Assembly (NCBI RefSeq): GCF_947503415.1
Contig: NZ_CANNDS010000002.1
Span: forward strand, 992,001 to 1,056,000
DNA: 64,000 nucleotides
Reading direction: 5' to 3'
From: an uncultured Tateyamaria sp.
GTDB lineage: Bacteria > Pseudomonadota > Alphaproteobacteria > Rhodobacterales > Rhodobacteraceae
The translations under genes were made by a program, and so were the position numbers. The notes below the pieces were generated by a model. The model was given only the letters and a program-made list of their open reading frames with translations. It did not search any database and was not told where the DNA came from. Shown here in pieces: positions 7,752 through 17,272 of this stretch. Position 1 is the stretch's first letter; every line of letters starts with the position of its first letter.

Positions 7752-10700
7752 ATGCACGTCGTCTTCCGCGAAAGCCACGGGCTCGAAGAGACCGAGACAC
7801 CCACCGATCTGGGGCAAACGCCCGCAGATCTGGTGGTGCTGTCCTTCTCTGACAGCGACCTCGGGGCCTTCGCGGCGGCGTATCACCGGGCGGACGGCAA
7901 GTTGCCCACCGTTCGACTGGCAAACCTCGTCGGCCTCAAGCACCCGCTATCGGTCGATACCTACATCGAACAGACGCTTGAAGGGGCCAAAGGCATCCTA
8001 ATCCGCCTCATCGGCGGCGTCCCTTACTGGGCATATGGCCTGCAGCAGGTCGAAACCCTCTGCCGCCAAAAGGGCATCGCCCTCGCCGTCCTGCCCGCCG
8101 ATGGCCGCCCCGACCCGCGCCTCGATGACATCTCGACCCTGCCCGTCTCGACACTCCGCCGCCTCGCGCATCTCTGCGACACTGGCGGCGCGGTCGCAGC
8201 CCAAGCGGCCCTTGCCCAAATGGCCCTCGCCTCCGGCCTCTACGCAGGCCCGGTCAAAGGGGCCAAATCCCTGCCATCCGTCGGCGCATGGACCCCCGAA
8301 GACGGCGTCGCCTGCCCCCTGATCCAGACCGCAGACGACAAACCGCTGATCATCGTCACCTTCTACCGCGCCTACCTCGCCGCCGCCGACTTGTCACCGA
8401 TCGAGGCCACCTTCGACGCTCTACGCAACCGCGGCTTCCGCGCCCTGGGCCTCTTTGCGCCCTCGCTCAAAGCCCCCGAAGCCGCAGCCTGGATGGCCCG
8501 CCAGATCGCGCATCTGAAACCCGCCGCCATCGTGAACGCCACCGCCTTCTCCGGCATCGGCGCGAATGGCACGTCCCCTCTCGACGCAGGCAACGTCCCC
8601 GTCTTCCAGATCGCGCTGGCCACCTCGACCCGAGACGCATGGGACGAGGCTGAACGCGGCCTGTCCCCCACCGACCTCGCCATGCATGTGGTGCTGCCAG
8701 AGGTCGATGGCCGCCTTTTCGCCGGGGTCGCGTCGTTCAAGGAACCACAACCCCGCGACGACGACCTGCAATTCGCCCGCTACGCCCACGCCGCCGATAC
8801 CCAGCGCATCAATACTGTGGCCGACCGGGTCAAAGCGTGGACCGATCTCGCCGCCACCCCGGCGCAGGACCGCACACTCGCGCTGGTGCTCAGCACCTAT
8901 CCGGGCAAGGACTGGAACATGGCCCACGCCGTGGGCCTCGACGCGCTGGCCTCGGCCGAAGCGATCCTGTCGGACCTCAAGGATGCAAGCCACGACACCG
9001 AAGCGTCCCCAGTTGCGCACGCCCTCGAAACCGAAACCATAGGTTGGCCGCTCGACGCCTACAAAGCCGCTCTCGCCAACCTCCACCAATCCCTCCAGAA
9101 CGACCTCACGACTTCATGGGGCAGTCCCGAGGAGGACACCGACGAGGGCCACTTCCACTTCCCCGCCATCCGCCGTGGCAACATCCTCATCGCCCTGCAA
9201 CCCGAGCGCGGCACACCGGCGAAACGCGACGACGATTACCACGACCTCTCCCGCGTCCCACGCCACGCCTACGTCGCGTTCTACCTTTGGCTCCAATCCC
9301 AGACGCAAGCCCTGATCCACATCGGCGCGCACGGCACGCTCGAATGGCTGCCCGGTAAGTCCGTCGCCCTGTCCGACACCTGCTGGCCCGAAGCCCTCAC
9401 CGGCACCCTGCCCGTCATCTACCCCTTCATCGTCAACGACCCCGGCGAGGCCGCGCAGGCCAAGCGGCGCATCGGCGCCGTGACGCTGGGCCATCTGCCG
9501 CCCCCGATGAAAGACAGCGCCGCGCCCGACCGCTTTGTCCGGTTAGAGTCGCTGCTCGACGAGTTCTCCAACGCCGACGGCCTTGACCCCAAGCGCCGTG
9601 ACCGGCTGCAAGAGGATATCCGGGCCGAAGCGCAGGCGATTGGCGTCGAAAACGATCTCGGCCTCGACCGCGCCACCTGCTCGGCAGAGGCGATCACCCG
9701 CATCGACCGCTTTGTCTGCGACATCAAGGAAAGCCAGTTCGGCGACGGCCTGCATATCTGGGGTCAGGATGCTGAAACCGAACGCTCCGCCCTGATCAAC
9801 GCGCTGAACGGCAAACGCATCCCCGGCGGCCCCTCCGGCTCTCCCTATCGCGGGCGGCGCGACGTGCTGCCCACAGGCCGGAACCTGTACACCACCGACC
9901 CTCGCTCGGTCCCCACCCGAGCGGCCTATGCCCAAGGCGTCAAGCTGGCCGAAGAGCTTGTCCGCCGCCACCTGCAGGAAGAAGGCGACTGGCCGCGCGG
10001 CCTGATCGTCGACCTCTGGGGCTCCGCCACCATGCGCACGGCGGGCGAGGAATTCGCAATGGCCCTGCACCTTCTGGGCGTGAAACCCGTCTGGGATCAA
10101 GGTTCCGAACGCGTCTCCGGCATCGAAGTCCTGCCCATCACCGACCTGGACCGCCCCCGCATCGACGTGACCTTGCGTGTCTCTGGCCTCTTCCGCGACG
10201 TGTTTCCGACGCTCTCAGCCCTCTTTGCCCAAGCCGTCCGCGCACTGAGCGGGCGCGACGAAGCCCCCGACTGGAACCCCTATGCAGGCCACGCAGCCAC
10301 AGCCCGCGTCTACGGCCCCGCCCCCGGCAGCTTCGGCCTCGGCATGGGCGCGGATATCGAGACCTTCACGGACGAGGCGCGCACCGCCGCGGGCAACGCC
10401 TGGCTTGCCGCCAGCGCCTACGCCCTCGATGGCACGAAAACGGAAAAGGACGAGGCCGGTATCCGCGCCCGCGTCGCCCAAGCCGACAGCTTCGTCCACC
10501 TGCAAGACCTGCCCGAGACGGACGTCCTCCTCGCCTCCGACTACGCTGCGCACGAGGCGGGCTTTGCAGCGGCACAAGCCGTCACGGGCGGCAAGGCGTC
10601 CCTCTACCACCTCGATACCACACAGCCCGACCGCCCCCGCGCCCGCACCCTGCCCGAAGAAATCGCCCGCGTCGTGCAGGCCCGCGCGACGCAGGCCCAG

Positions 10701-10985
10701 TGGCTGCGCGGCATGATGCGCCACGGCTTCCGCGGCGGCGCCGAAATCGCCGCCACCCTCGATCACATGGCCGCCTTCGCGCACCTCGCAGGCGTCGTCG
10801 GCCCGCACCTGTTCGACGCCTACCACGACGCCACGTTCGGAGACCCCGAGGTCTCGGCCTTCCTGCAAGACGCCAACCCGGGCGCGTACCAAGCCATGCA
10901 AGACCAGTTCGCCGCCCTTGATGCCGCAGGCCTCTGGCACACCCGCCGCAACTCGATCCGCGCGTCACTTGAGGCCGCGCAATGA
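7752..10985 (+). CDS. cobN: aerobic cobaltochelatase large subunit
   Basis: CobN inserts cobalt into hydrogenobyrinic acid a,c-diamide with CobS and CobT, which are not in this window. The 1077-residue protein belongs to the CobN/magnesium chelatase H family; recognisable blocks are QTQALIHIGAHGTLEWLPGK (about 515-534), LPVIYPFIVNDPGEAAQAKR and GSPYRGRRDVLPTGRNLY (about 696-713). It is at the short end for CobN, but both family ends are present. It starts 12 bases after cobW and overlaps cobG by 4 bases (ATGA). Codon usage is strongly C-rich at third positions, like the rest of the operon. Confidence 0.97.
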   Translation: MHVVFRESHGLEETETPTDLGQTPADLVVLSFSDSDLGAFAAAYHRADGKLPTVRLANLVGLKHPLSVDTYIEQTLEGAKGILIRLIGGVPYWAYGLQQVETLCRQKGIALAVLPADGRPDPRLDDISTLPVSTLRRLAHLCDTGGAVAAQAALAQMALASGLYAGPVKGAKSLPSVGAWTPEDGVACPLIQTADDKPLIIVTFYRAYLAAADLSPIEATFDALRNRGFRALGLFAPSLKAPEAAAWMARQIAHLKPAAIVNATAFSGIGANGTSPLDAGNVPVFQIALATSTRDAWDEAERGLSPTDLAMHVVLPEVDGRLFAGVASFKEPQPRDDDLQFARYAHAADTQRINTVADRVKAWTDLAATPAQDRTLALVLSTYPGKDWNMAHAVGLDALASAEAILSDLKDASHDTEASPVAHALETETIGWPLDAYKAALANLHQSLQNDLTTSWGSPEEDTDEGHFHFPAIRRGNILIALQPERGTPAKRDDDYHDLSRVPRHAYVAFYLWLQSQTQALIHIGAHGTLEWLPGKSVALSDTCWPEALTGTLPVIYPFIVNDPGEAAQAKRRIGAVTLGHLPPPMKDSAAPDRFVRLESLLDEFSNADGLDPKRRDRLQEDIRAEAQAIGVENDLGLDRATCSAEAITRIDRFVCDIKESQFGDGLHIWGQDAETERSALINALNGKRIPGGPSGSPYRGRRDVLPTGRNLYTTDPRSVPTRAAYAQGVKLAEELVRRHLQEEGDWPRGLIVDLWGSATMRTAGEEFAMALHLLGVKPVWDQGSERVSGIEVLPITDLDRPRIDVTLRVSGLFRDVFPTLSALFAQAVRALSGRDEAPDWNPYAGHAATARVYGPAPGSFGLGMGADIETFTDEARTAAGNAWLAASAYALDGTKTEKDEAGIRARVAQADSFVHLQDLPETDVLLASDYAAHEAGFAAAQAVTGGKASLYHLDTTQPDRPRARTLPEEIARVVQARATQAQWLRGMMRHGFRGGAEIAATLDHMAAFAHLAGVVGPHLFDAYHDATFGDPEVSAFLQDANPGAYQAMQDQFAALDAAGLWHTRRNSIRASLEAAQ

Positions 10986-12079
10986 GTGTCAAAGGATGGT
11001 GCCCCGGCGCATGGCGTCCCATGATGTCCGGCGACGGGTTGATCGTTCGCATACGTCCCCGTCTGGCCAGCCTGACAAGCGACCAAGCGCTCGGCCTCTG
11101 CACCCTCAGCCAAACCCACGGCAACGGCATCATCGACCTCACCAGCCGCGCCAACCTGCAAATGCGGGGGGTCCGCGAGGACCAGCACGAAGACCTGCTC
11201 AAAGCGCTCTACGGCCTCAACCTCATCGACGCCGCGGCCGAAGACGAAGCCCGCCGCAACATCACCGTCACGCCCCTATGGCAGGACGGCGACCTTACCA
11301 CCCGCCTGCACGCCAACCTCCTTTCAGCCCTACCTCAAATGCCCAAGCTCCCAGCCAAAGTGGGCATCGCCGTCGACACCGGGGCAAACCCCATCCTGAG
11401 CGACACCCCAGCCGACTTCCGCTTCGAACGTAGCGCAACAGGCGACATCATCCTCCGCGCTGACGGTGCCTCCAAGGGCAAATGCATCCACGAAGCGGAT
11501 GCGCCGGACGCCCTGATCGACCTGGCCAACTGGTTCACGGCAACAAACGGCCAGACTGCTGGGCGCATGGCAAAACACCTGAAAACCACCGCACTCCCCG
11601 CGCATTGGAAAGACACCGCACCAGCCCCCACCGCAGACCGCCTCCACCCCGACGGCACCACCTACGGCGCGCCTTTTGGCAGCATCGACGCCGCCGCCCT
11701 CACCGCCCTCATCCAAGACAGCCAAGCCACCGCGCTCCGCGTCACCCCATGGCGGCTCTTCACCCTCGAAAACGCATACCCCTGCACGCCCCACGGCTTT
11801 ATCACGGACCCAGCTGACCCACTCCTGCACACGCACGCCTGCCCCGGCGCGCCTGCTTGCGCCGCTGCCACAGTCGACACACGCACTCTCGCCCGGAAAA
11901 TCGCAAAACCCGGCCTCCACATCTCCGGCTGCTCAAAAGGGTGCGCGCACCCCCGCCCCGCACCCACAACGCTTGTCGGCAACAACGGCGCGTTCGACCT
12001 TGTAGAGAACGGCCATCCATGGGATGCCCCCCGCCAGCGCGGCCTGACACCTGCCCAAATCCTGACGCCAGCGAGCTAA
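10982..12079 (+). CDS. cobG: precorrin-3B synthase
   Basis: CobG is the oxygen-dependent monooxygenase that turns precorrin-3A into precorrin-3B, a marker of the aerobic pathway. The 365-residue protein has two ferredoxin-nitrite/sulfite reductase-like half domains; LTSRANLQMRGV is the siroheme-reductase-type motif. The [4Fe-4S] cysteines sit in THACPGAPACAAAT (about residues 285-298) and HISGCSKGCAHP (about 319-330). It overlaps cobN by 4 bases and precedes cobH by 1 base, so translational coupling is likely. Confidence 0.96.
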   Translation: MSVKGWCPGAWRPMMSGDGLIVRIRPRLASLTSDQALGLCTLSQTHGNGIIDLTSRANLQMRGVREDQHEDLLKALYGLNLIDAAAEDEARRNITVTPLWQDGDLTTRLHANLLSALPQMPKLPAKVGIAVDTGANPILSDTPADFRFERSATGDIILRADGASKGKCIHEADAPDALIDLANWFTATNGQTAGRMAKHLKTTALPAHWKDTAPAPTADRLHPDGTTYGAPFGSIDAAALTALIQDSQATALRVTPWRLFTLENAYPCTPHGFITDPADPLLHTHACPGAPACAAATVDTRTLARKIAKPGLHISGCSKGCAHPRPAPTTLVGNNGAFDLVENGHPWDAPRQRGLTPAQILTPAS

Positions 12080-12080
12080 A

Positions 12081-12710
12081 ATGCCCTACGAATACCAAAC
12101 CGATGGCGCGGCCATCTACCTGCAATCCTTCGCCACGATACGGGCCGAAGCGTCCCTCGACCGCTTCGACACCGACGAAGAACAGGTGGCCGTGCGGATG
12201 ATCCACGCCGCAGGCATGGTCGGGCTTGAACAACACTGCCGCTTCTCCCCCGGCTTCGTCCCCGCCGCCCGCACGGCCCTCGAAAACGGTGCCCCCATCC
12301 TCTGCGACGCGCGCATGGTGAGCGAAGGCATCACCCGCCCCCGCCTGCCCGCCAACAACGAAGTGATCTGCACACTCCATAACGAAGACGTCCGCGAACT
12401 GGCGGCGGAGATGGGCAACACCCGCTCCGCCGCCGCCCTCGAGCTTTGGCGACCCCACCTGAGCGGCGCCGTCGTCGCCATCGGCAACGCCCCCACGGCG
12501 CTCTTCCACCTGCTGAACATGCTCGAAGACCCCGACTGCCCCCGCCCCGCTGCCATCATCGGCTGCCCCGTGGGCTTCGTCGGCGCGGTCGAATCCAAAG
12601 ACGCCCTCTGGGCCGACCAACCCGTCCCCTGCTGCATCGTGCAGGGGCGTCTGGGGGGCAGCGCCATCACCGTCGCCGCCGTCAACGCCATCGCAAGCCG
12701 CAAAGAATGA
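12081..12710 (+). CDS. cobH: precorrin-8X methylmutase
   Basis: CobH moves a methyl group from C-11 to C-12, converting precorrin-8X to hydrogenobyrinic acid. The 209-residue length is standard. Family motifs include RMIHAAGMVGLEQ with the catalytic-type His (about residue 41), GAPILCDARMVSEGI, and IGNAPTALFHLL followed by IIGCPVGFVGAVESK. It sits 1 base after cobG and overlaps cobI by 4 bases (ATGA at 12707-12710). Confidence 0.96.
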   Translation: MPYEYQTDGAAIYLQSFATIRAEASLDRFDTDEEQVAVRMIHAAGMVGLEQHCRFSPGFVPAARTALENGAPILCDARMVSEGITRPRLPANNEVICTLHNEDVRELAAEMGNTRSAAALELWRPHLSGAVVAIGNAPTALFHLLNMLEDPDCPRPAAIIGCPVGFVGAVESKDALWADQPVPCCIVQGRLGGSAITVAAVNAIASRKE

Positions 12711-13441
12711 CACGCGCACCCGGAACCATATACGGCGTCGGCCTCGGCCCCGGCGCACAGGACCTGCTCAGCGTCCGCGCGGACCGTCTGGTACGCAACG
12801 GTAAGCACGTCGCCTTCTTCCGCAAGGCGGGCCGCCCGGGCCAAGCGCGCACCATCGTGAACGGCATGCTGGCCGACCACGCCATTGAATTCCCAATGGA
12901 ATACCCGGTCACCACTGAAATCCCGTTGACCGACCCGCGCTACAACGAAATCCTTTCGGGCTTCTACGCCGCCTGCACCGACCACCTGCGCCAACTGGCG
13001 GACGGCGGCGAAGACGTCGTGGTCCTGTGCGAAGGCGACCCGTTCTTCTACGGCTCTTTCATGCATCTCTACACCCGCCTGAAACCCCATGTCCCGGTCG
13101 AGGTTGTGCCCGCCATCACCGGCATGTCCGGCGCATGGACGGCCACCGGTGCACCGATCACCTGGGGCGACGACATTCTGACGGTCCTCATGGGCACGCT
13201 CGACGAAGACACGCTGGTCAGCGGCATGAAACATGCCGACGCGCTGGTGGTGATGAAGATCGGACGCAACATCGACAAGGTGCGCAGCGCTCTGCGCCGA
13301 GCGGGCAAGTACGAAGACGCCTATCTGATCGAATTTGCGGCGATGCCGAACCAGAATGTCCAGAAACTGTGCCAGGCCGAGGGCAAGATTACCCCCTATT
13401 TCTCGATTATCGTCGTGCATGGACAGGGCCGCCGGCCATGA
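12707..13441 (+). CDS. cobI: precorrin-2 C20-methyltransferase
   Basis: CobI methylates precorrin-2 at C-20 with S-adenosylmethionine. The 244-residue protein has the tetrapyrrole methylase signature GVGLGPGAQDLLSVRA at the N-terminus, VVLCEGDPFFYGSFMHLY and the VVPAITGMSGAW loop. The ATG at 12707 overlaps the cobH stop; the frame is open further upstream inside cobH but the methylase fold begins here. It overlaps cobJ by 4 bases. Confidence 0.95.
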   Translation: MTRAPGTIYGVGLGPGAQDLLSVRADRLVRNGKHVAFFRKAGRPGQARTIVNGMLADHAIEFPMEYPVTTEIPLTDPRYNEILSGFYAACTDHLRQLADGGEDVVVLCEGDPFFYGSFMHLYTRLKPHVPVEVVPAITGMSGAWTATGAPITWGDDILTVLMGTLDEDTLVSGMKHADALVVMKIGRNIDKVRSALRRAGKYEDAYLIEFAAMPNQNVQKLCQAEGKITPYFSIIVVHGQGRRP

Positions 13442-14190
13442 CCGGGTGGGTGCGCATCGCGGGCCTTGGCCCCGGCGACGATGCCCTGATCACGCCCGAA
13501 GTGTCGGATGTGCTGACCCAAGCCACCGACATTGTCGGCTACATCCCCTACGTCGCGCGCATCGCAGAACGCCCCGGCCTGACGCTGCACGCATCGGACA
13601 ACCGCGTTGAAATCGACCGCTCGCGCCACGCGCTTGAAATGGCGTCCGACGGCCGCAAAGTCGTCGTCGTGTCCTCCGGCGATCCCGGCGTTTTCGCCAT
13701 GGCCGCGGCCGTCTTCGAAGCCGTCGAGGCTGGCCCAGCGCACTGGCGAGACCTCGACATCTCGGTCCTGCCGGGCATCACGGCCATGCTCGCCGCCTCT
13801 GCCCGCTGCGGCGCGCCGCTGGGCCATGATTTTTGCGCGATCAACCTCAGTGACAACCTCAAACCGTGGAGCCTGATCGAAAAGCGCCTGCGCCTCGCCG
13901 CGGAGGGTGACTTCGCCATGGCCTTCTACAATCCGCGCTCGAAATCCCGGCCCGAAGGGTTCAAACGCACACTCGAAGTCCTCAAAAACGCCTGCAACGA
14001 CACCCGCCCCGTCATCTTCGCCCGCAACGTCACCCGCCCCGACGAGGAAGTCCGCATAGTCCCTCTGCCCGACACGCGCGCCGACATGGCGGACATGCGA
14101 ACCATGGTCATCGTCGGCTCGTCCCGCACACGGATCATCAACCGCAACGGTGCGCCCATTGTCTATACCCCAAGGTCGACCCCGGAATGA
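13438..14190 (+). CDS. cobJ: precorrin-3B C17-methyltransferase
   Basis: CobJ methylates C-17 and drives ring contraction of precorrin-3B to precorrin-4. The 250-residue protein shows GLGPGDDALITPE, the CobJ-typical VGYIPYVARI segment, VVSSGDPGVFAMA and DFAMAFYNPRSKSRP. It overlaps cobI by 4 bases. Its 3' end overlaps the 3' end of the convergent cobK by 28 bases, an unusual arrangement inside an otherwise co-directional operon. Confidence 0.95.
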   Translation: MTGWVRIAGLGPGDDALITPEVSDVLTQATDIVGYIPYVARIAERPGLTLHASDNRVEIDRSRHALEMASDGRKVVVVSSGDPGVFAMAAAVFEAVEAGPAHWRDLDISVLPGITAMLAASARCGAPLGHDFCAINLSDNLKPWSLIEKRLRLAAEGDFAMAFYNPRSKSRPEGFKRTLEVLKNACNDTRPVIFARNVTRPDEEVRIVPLPDTRADMADMRTMVIVGSSRTRIINRNGAPIVYTPRSTPE

Positions 14191-14918
14191 CGCAGCCAAT
14201 CCATAACTTCGGCTACGCTATGTGCCTCCTGCCGCTCGGGCAGTTCGGGTCGGTCTATCATGATCACCGGCAGGCCCAAGGCGCGCGCTGCGGCGATCTT
14301 GGCATAGGCGCCGGTGCCGCCTGCATTCTTCGACACCACCAACTCAATCCCATGCTCCAGCATCAGCGCCCGGTCGTCACCTTCCGTAAACGGCCCGCGC
14401 GACACGAGCACATGATGGTCGGGAAAGGGCGGCGGGTCCTTCGGCGGATCAACCAGCCGCAGCAAATAGAAGTGTTGCGGGTTCGGCGCGAATTCCGCCA
14501 GATGCATCCGCCCCACCGCCAACATAACGCGTTTGGCCGGCTGATTGAGAACAGCTACCGCCCCAGCAATATCCGGCACTTGGGTCCAGTCATCGCCCGC
14601 CTGCCCGACCCATGGCGCACGGGTCAGTGCAATCAGCGGCACTTCCGCCTGTGCACAGGCCTCAACAGCATTCCGGCTCATCTGCGCGGCAAAGGGGTGC
14701 GTGGCATCAATCACATGGGTGATCTGCTCTGCTCGCAGGTAGTCAACCAAACCGCCCACACCCCCAAAACCCCCAATCCGCTGTGGCAACGGCTGCCGTT
14801 TGGGCCGATCCACACGTCCCGCAAAGCTGACGATCCCGGTCAGCCCCGCTTCGGCGGCGGTATTGGCAAACGCGGTGGCCTCGGTCGTGCCAGCAAGGAT
14901 CAAAAGGTTCGCGCGCAT
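14163..14918 (-). CDS. cobK: precorrin-6A reductase
   Basis: CobK reduces precorrin-6A to precorrin-6B (dihydro-precorrin-6) with NADPH. The 251-residue protein starts MRANLLILAGTTEATAF, the Rossmann-like beginning of the family, and has IDATHPFAAQMSRNAVEAC and the C-terminal ELVVSKNAGGTGAYAKIAAA motif. AGGGA lies 6 bases before the ATG at 14918. It is the only minus-strand gene inside the cob operon: its end overlaps cobJ by 28 bases and its start codon overlaps the cobL start codon on the palindrome CATG. A promoter would therefore have to lie inside cobL (a TTGACT at 14988-14983 is one candidate -35). Confidence 0.95.
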   Translation of the reverse strand: MRANLLILAGTTEATAFANTAAEAGLTGIVSFAGRVDRPKRQPLPQRIGGFGGVGGLVDYLRAEQITHVIDATHPFAAQMSRNAVEACAQAEVPLIALTRAPWVGQAGDDWTQVPDIAGAVAVLNQPAKRVMLAVGRMHLAEFAPNPQHFYLLRLVDPPKDPPPFPDHHVLVSRGPFTEGDDRALMLEHGIELVVSKNAGGTGAYAKIAAARALGLPVIMIDRPELPERQEAHSVAEVMDWLRHSGVDLGV

Positions 14919-16128
14919 GTCTGATCCCTGGCTTACCATCGTCGGAATAGGCGAAGACGGAGTTGCCGGTCTCTCCGCTGCAAGTCAAGCCGCCCTGACG
15001 CAGGCTGAGGTCATCATGGCCCCCCAACGCCATCTGGATCTCGTGGTTAACGACCCGTTAACCACAAGTGTCCCCGCGGGGACAGATCTCATCCCCTGGC
15101 CCGTCCCCTACGCCGACGGCATCGCCATCCTCGCGTCCCTGCGGGGACAACGGGTCGCGGTCCTCGCCTCAGGCGATCCGTTCTGGTTCGGCGCAGGTTC
15201 AGTCCTCGCGCGCACTTTCAGCCCCGAAGAATGGACCGCCCTGCCCGGACCGTCCTGCTTTTCCCTCGCCGCTGCCCGCCTTGGCTGGGCCTTGGAGACC
15301 ACCACCTGTCTCGGCCTGCACGCCGCTCCGATGGCGCGCATGCGCCGCCACCTTGCGCCCGGTGCGCATCTGATCGTGACCCTGCGCGACGGGGACGCGG
15401 TGCGTGACCTTGGCGCCTACCTGTCCGCTCAAGAGTTCGGTGACAGCACCCTGCACGTGATGGAACACCTGGGCGGGCCAAAGGACCGCCTTACCACGGT
15501 ACGCGCCGACGACATCTCGGGCAGCTTCGACCACCCCGTCTGTGCCGCGATCGAAGTTGCAGGCACCGGACCCGCGCTCACCGCAGCCACGGGCCAGACC
15601 GACGACACGTTCCAGAGCGACGGCCAGATCACCAAGCGGCCCATCCGCGCCATCACCCTGTCCACACTCGCGCCGAAACCGGGCGAGCATCTGTGGGATA
15701 TCGGCGGCGGGTCCGGGTCCATCGCGCTCGAATGGCTGCTGTCACATCCGACAACGACCGCCACTACGGTCGAACCCCGCGCCGACCGCGCAGCACGCAT
15801 TCTGCAAAACGCGCAGGACCTTGGCGTCGATCATCGCCTCACCATTGTCGAAGGGGCAGCACCTGACGCCCTTGAGGTATTGAAACCGCCGCATGCGATC
15901 TTTGTCGGCGGCGGCCTGTCCCAAGAGGTTCTGAATGCGGCCCTAACCCAATCCGCGCGGCTTGTCGTCAATGCTGTCACGCTGGAAGGCGAAGCATTGC
16001 TGACGCAGGCACAGGCCAAACACGGCGGCGAGCTGATGCGCATCGCGCTCAGTCATGCGACGCCATTGGGTCCGAAACGTGGTTGGACCTCGGCCTATCC
16101 GGTTGTGCAGTGGAGCTTGAGCCGATGA
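14917..16128 (+). CDS. cobL: precorrin-6Y C5,15-methyltransferase (decarboxylating)
   Basis: CobL methylates C-5 and C-15 and decarboxylates the C-12 acetate side chain. The 403-residue protein is the CbiE-CbiT fusion: an N-terminal tetrapyrrole methylase (TIVGIGEDGVAGLSAAS, LASGDPFWFGAG) and a C-terminal class I methyltransferase with SAM motif LWDIGGGSGSIALEW (about residue 260). The ATG at 14917 shares the CATG palindrome with the divergent cobK start. A 16-bp perfect palindrome (15069-15084) of a type seen elsewhere in the window lies in its coding sequence. It overlaps cobE by 4 bases. Confidence 0.96.
   Translation: MSDPWLTIVGIGEDGVAGLSAASQAALTQAEVIMAPQRHLDLVVNDPLTTSVPAGTDLIPWPVPYADGIAILASLRGQRVAVLASGDPFWFGAGSVLARTFSPEEWTALPGPSCFSLAAARLGWALETTTCLGLHAAPMARMRRHLAPGAHLIVTLRDGDAVRDLGAYLSAQEFGDSTLHVMEHLGGPKDRLTTVRADDISGSFDHPVCAAIEVAGTGPALTAATGQTDDTFQSDGQITKRPIRAITLSTLAPKPGEHLWDIGGGSGSIALEWLLSHPTTTATTVEPRADRAARILQNAQDLGVDHRLTIVEGAAPDALEVLKPPHAIFVGGGLSQEVLNAALTQSARLVVNAVTLEGEALLTQAQAKHGGELMRIALSHATPLGPKRGWTSAYPVVQWSLSR
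15069..15084. repeat. TGTCCCCGCGGGGACA palindrome inside cobL
   Basis: This perfect 16-bp palindrome encodes the V-P-A-G-T part of CobL. The same 16 bases recur exactly at 28979-28994, and once with one mismatch at 29003-29018. Recurrence of an exact palindrome in both coding and intergenic DNA suggests a repeat family or a binding site rather than chance. Confidence 0.5.
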
Positions 16129-16481
16129 TTGTTGCTGGGTTCGGATTTACGACACAAGCCGGGACCGACAGCATCGCGGACGCGCTTGCGCAGCACGCGG
16201 TGACGCCGGACGCGCTGGCGACGCTTGAGGACAAGGCGGATGCCCTGACTGCATTGACCAGCACACGCGGCTTGCCCATCATCCGTGTCTCGCGGGCGGA
16301 TGCCGCGGCGCAAGACACACAGACGCAATCCGCGCGCAGCATGTCCGTGAAAGGCACGCCCAGCGTGGCCGAGGCAACCGCGCTTGCCGCCGCTGGCCCC
16401 GGTGCCACACTCATCAGCCCGCGCACCATTTCCCAAGACCGCATGGCCACCTGCGCCATAGCCGAAGGACCAGACACATGA
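16125..16481 (+). CDS. cobE: CobE / CbiG C-terminal-type protein
   Basis: The 118-residue protein begins [21 protein letters not shown], the CbiG C-terminal/CobE fold, and has the internal [20 protein letters not shown] stretch typical of CobE. In the aerobic pathway CobE is required for precorrin synthesis, but its exact reaction is not settled; a role in binding or passing a labile intermediate is favoured. It overlaps cobL by 4 bases and cobM by 4 bases, so it is translated with its neighbours. Confidence 0.9.
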   Translation: MIVAGFGFTTQAGTDSIADALAQHAVTPDALATLEDKADALTALTSTRGLPIIRVSRADAAAQDTQTQSARSMSVKGTPSVAEATALAAAGPGATLISPRTISQDRMATCAIAEGPDT

Positions 16482-17272
16482 CCGTTCACTTCATCGGCGC
16501 AGGCCCCGGCGCGCCCGACCTTTTGACCCTGCGGGGACGCGATTTGATCGCCGCCTGCCCTGTCTGCCTTTATGCCGGGTCGCTCGTGCCCGAAGCGATC
16601 CTTGGGCACTGCCCGGAGGGGGCGCAGATCATCAACACCGCCTCCATGGACCTCGACCAGATCATGGCAGAGATTGAGGCGGCCCATGCCGACGGCCTCG
16701 ACATTGCGCGGCTCCATTCGGGTGACCTGTCGGTCTGGTCTGCCATGGGCGAACAACTCCGCCGCATCAAGGCGGCAGGCATTCCATTTACCGTAACGCC
16801 CGGTGTGCCGTCATTTTCGGCTGCGGCGGCGTCACTCGGGGCGGAACTGACCTTGCCCGGCGTCGCGCAATCCGTGGTGCTGACGCGGACGCCGGGGCGC
16901 GCGTCTTCCATGCCCGAGGGCGAGACTTTGACCAGTTTTGCTGCCACGGGTGCCACGCTGGCGATCCATCTGAGCATTGGCAATCTGGATCAGGTCATCG
17001 TTGACTTGACGCCTGCGTATGGTGCGGACTGCCCTGTGGCCGTCGTCTACCGTGCAAGCTGGCCAGATGAGCAAATCATTCATGCAACGCTCGGCACGCT
17101 CAAGGATGCCATGCACGCAGGCATCAGCCGTACCGCGCTGATCCTTGTGGGCCATGCCATCGGAGCGGAGGGGTTCGACGAAAGCTGCCTCTATTCAACG
17201 GATTACGACCGACGGTACCGCCCGCAAAGCGCGGAGAGCCCTTGGGCCAGCTGGAGCCATGGCGATGATTAA
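16478..17272 (+). CDS. cobM: precorrin-4 C11-methyltransferase
   Basis: CobM methylates C-11 of precorrin-4 to give precorrin-5. The 264-residue protein starts [20 protein letters not shown], has [12 protein letters not shown] (the CobM/CbiF-specific loop), [16 protein letters not shown] and [19 protein letters not shown]. It overlaps cobE by 4 bases, and the cobB start lies inside its last codons. Confidence 0.96.
   Translation: MTVHFIGAGPGAPDLLTLRGRDLIAACPVCLYAGSLVPEAILGHCPEGAQIINTASMDLDQIMAEIEAAHADGLDIARLHSGDLSVWSAMGEQLRRIKAAGIPFTVTPGVPSFSAAAASLGAELTLPGVAQSVVLTRTPGRASSMPEGETLTSFAATGATLAIHLSIGNLDQVIVDLTPAYGADCPVAVVYRASWPDEQIIHATLGTLKDAMHAGISRTALILVGHAIGAEGFDESCLYSTDYDRRYRPQSAESPWASWSHGDD

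Noticed and set aside
9000..12000. Numerous Arg/Pro-rich frames inside cobN and cobG
   Set aside because: Shadow frames of strongly C-biased codons; low-complexity composition and no starts with ribosome-binding sites.
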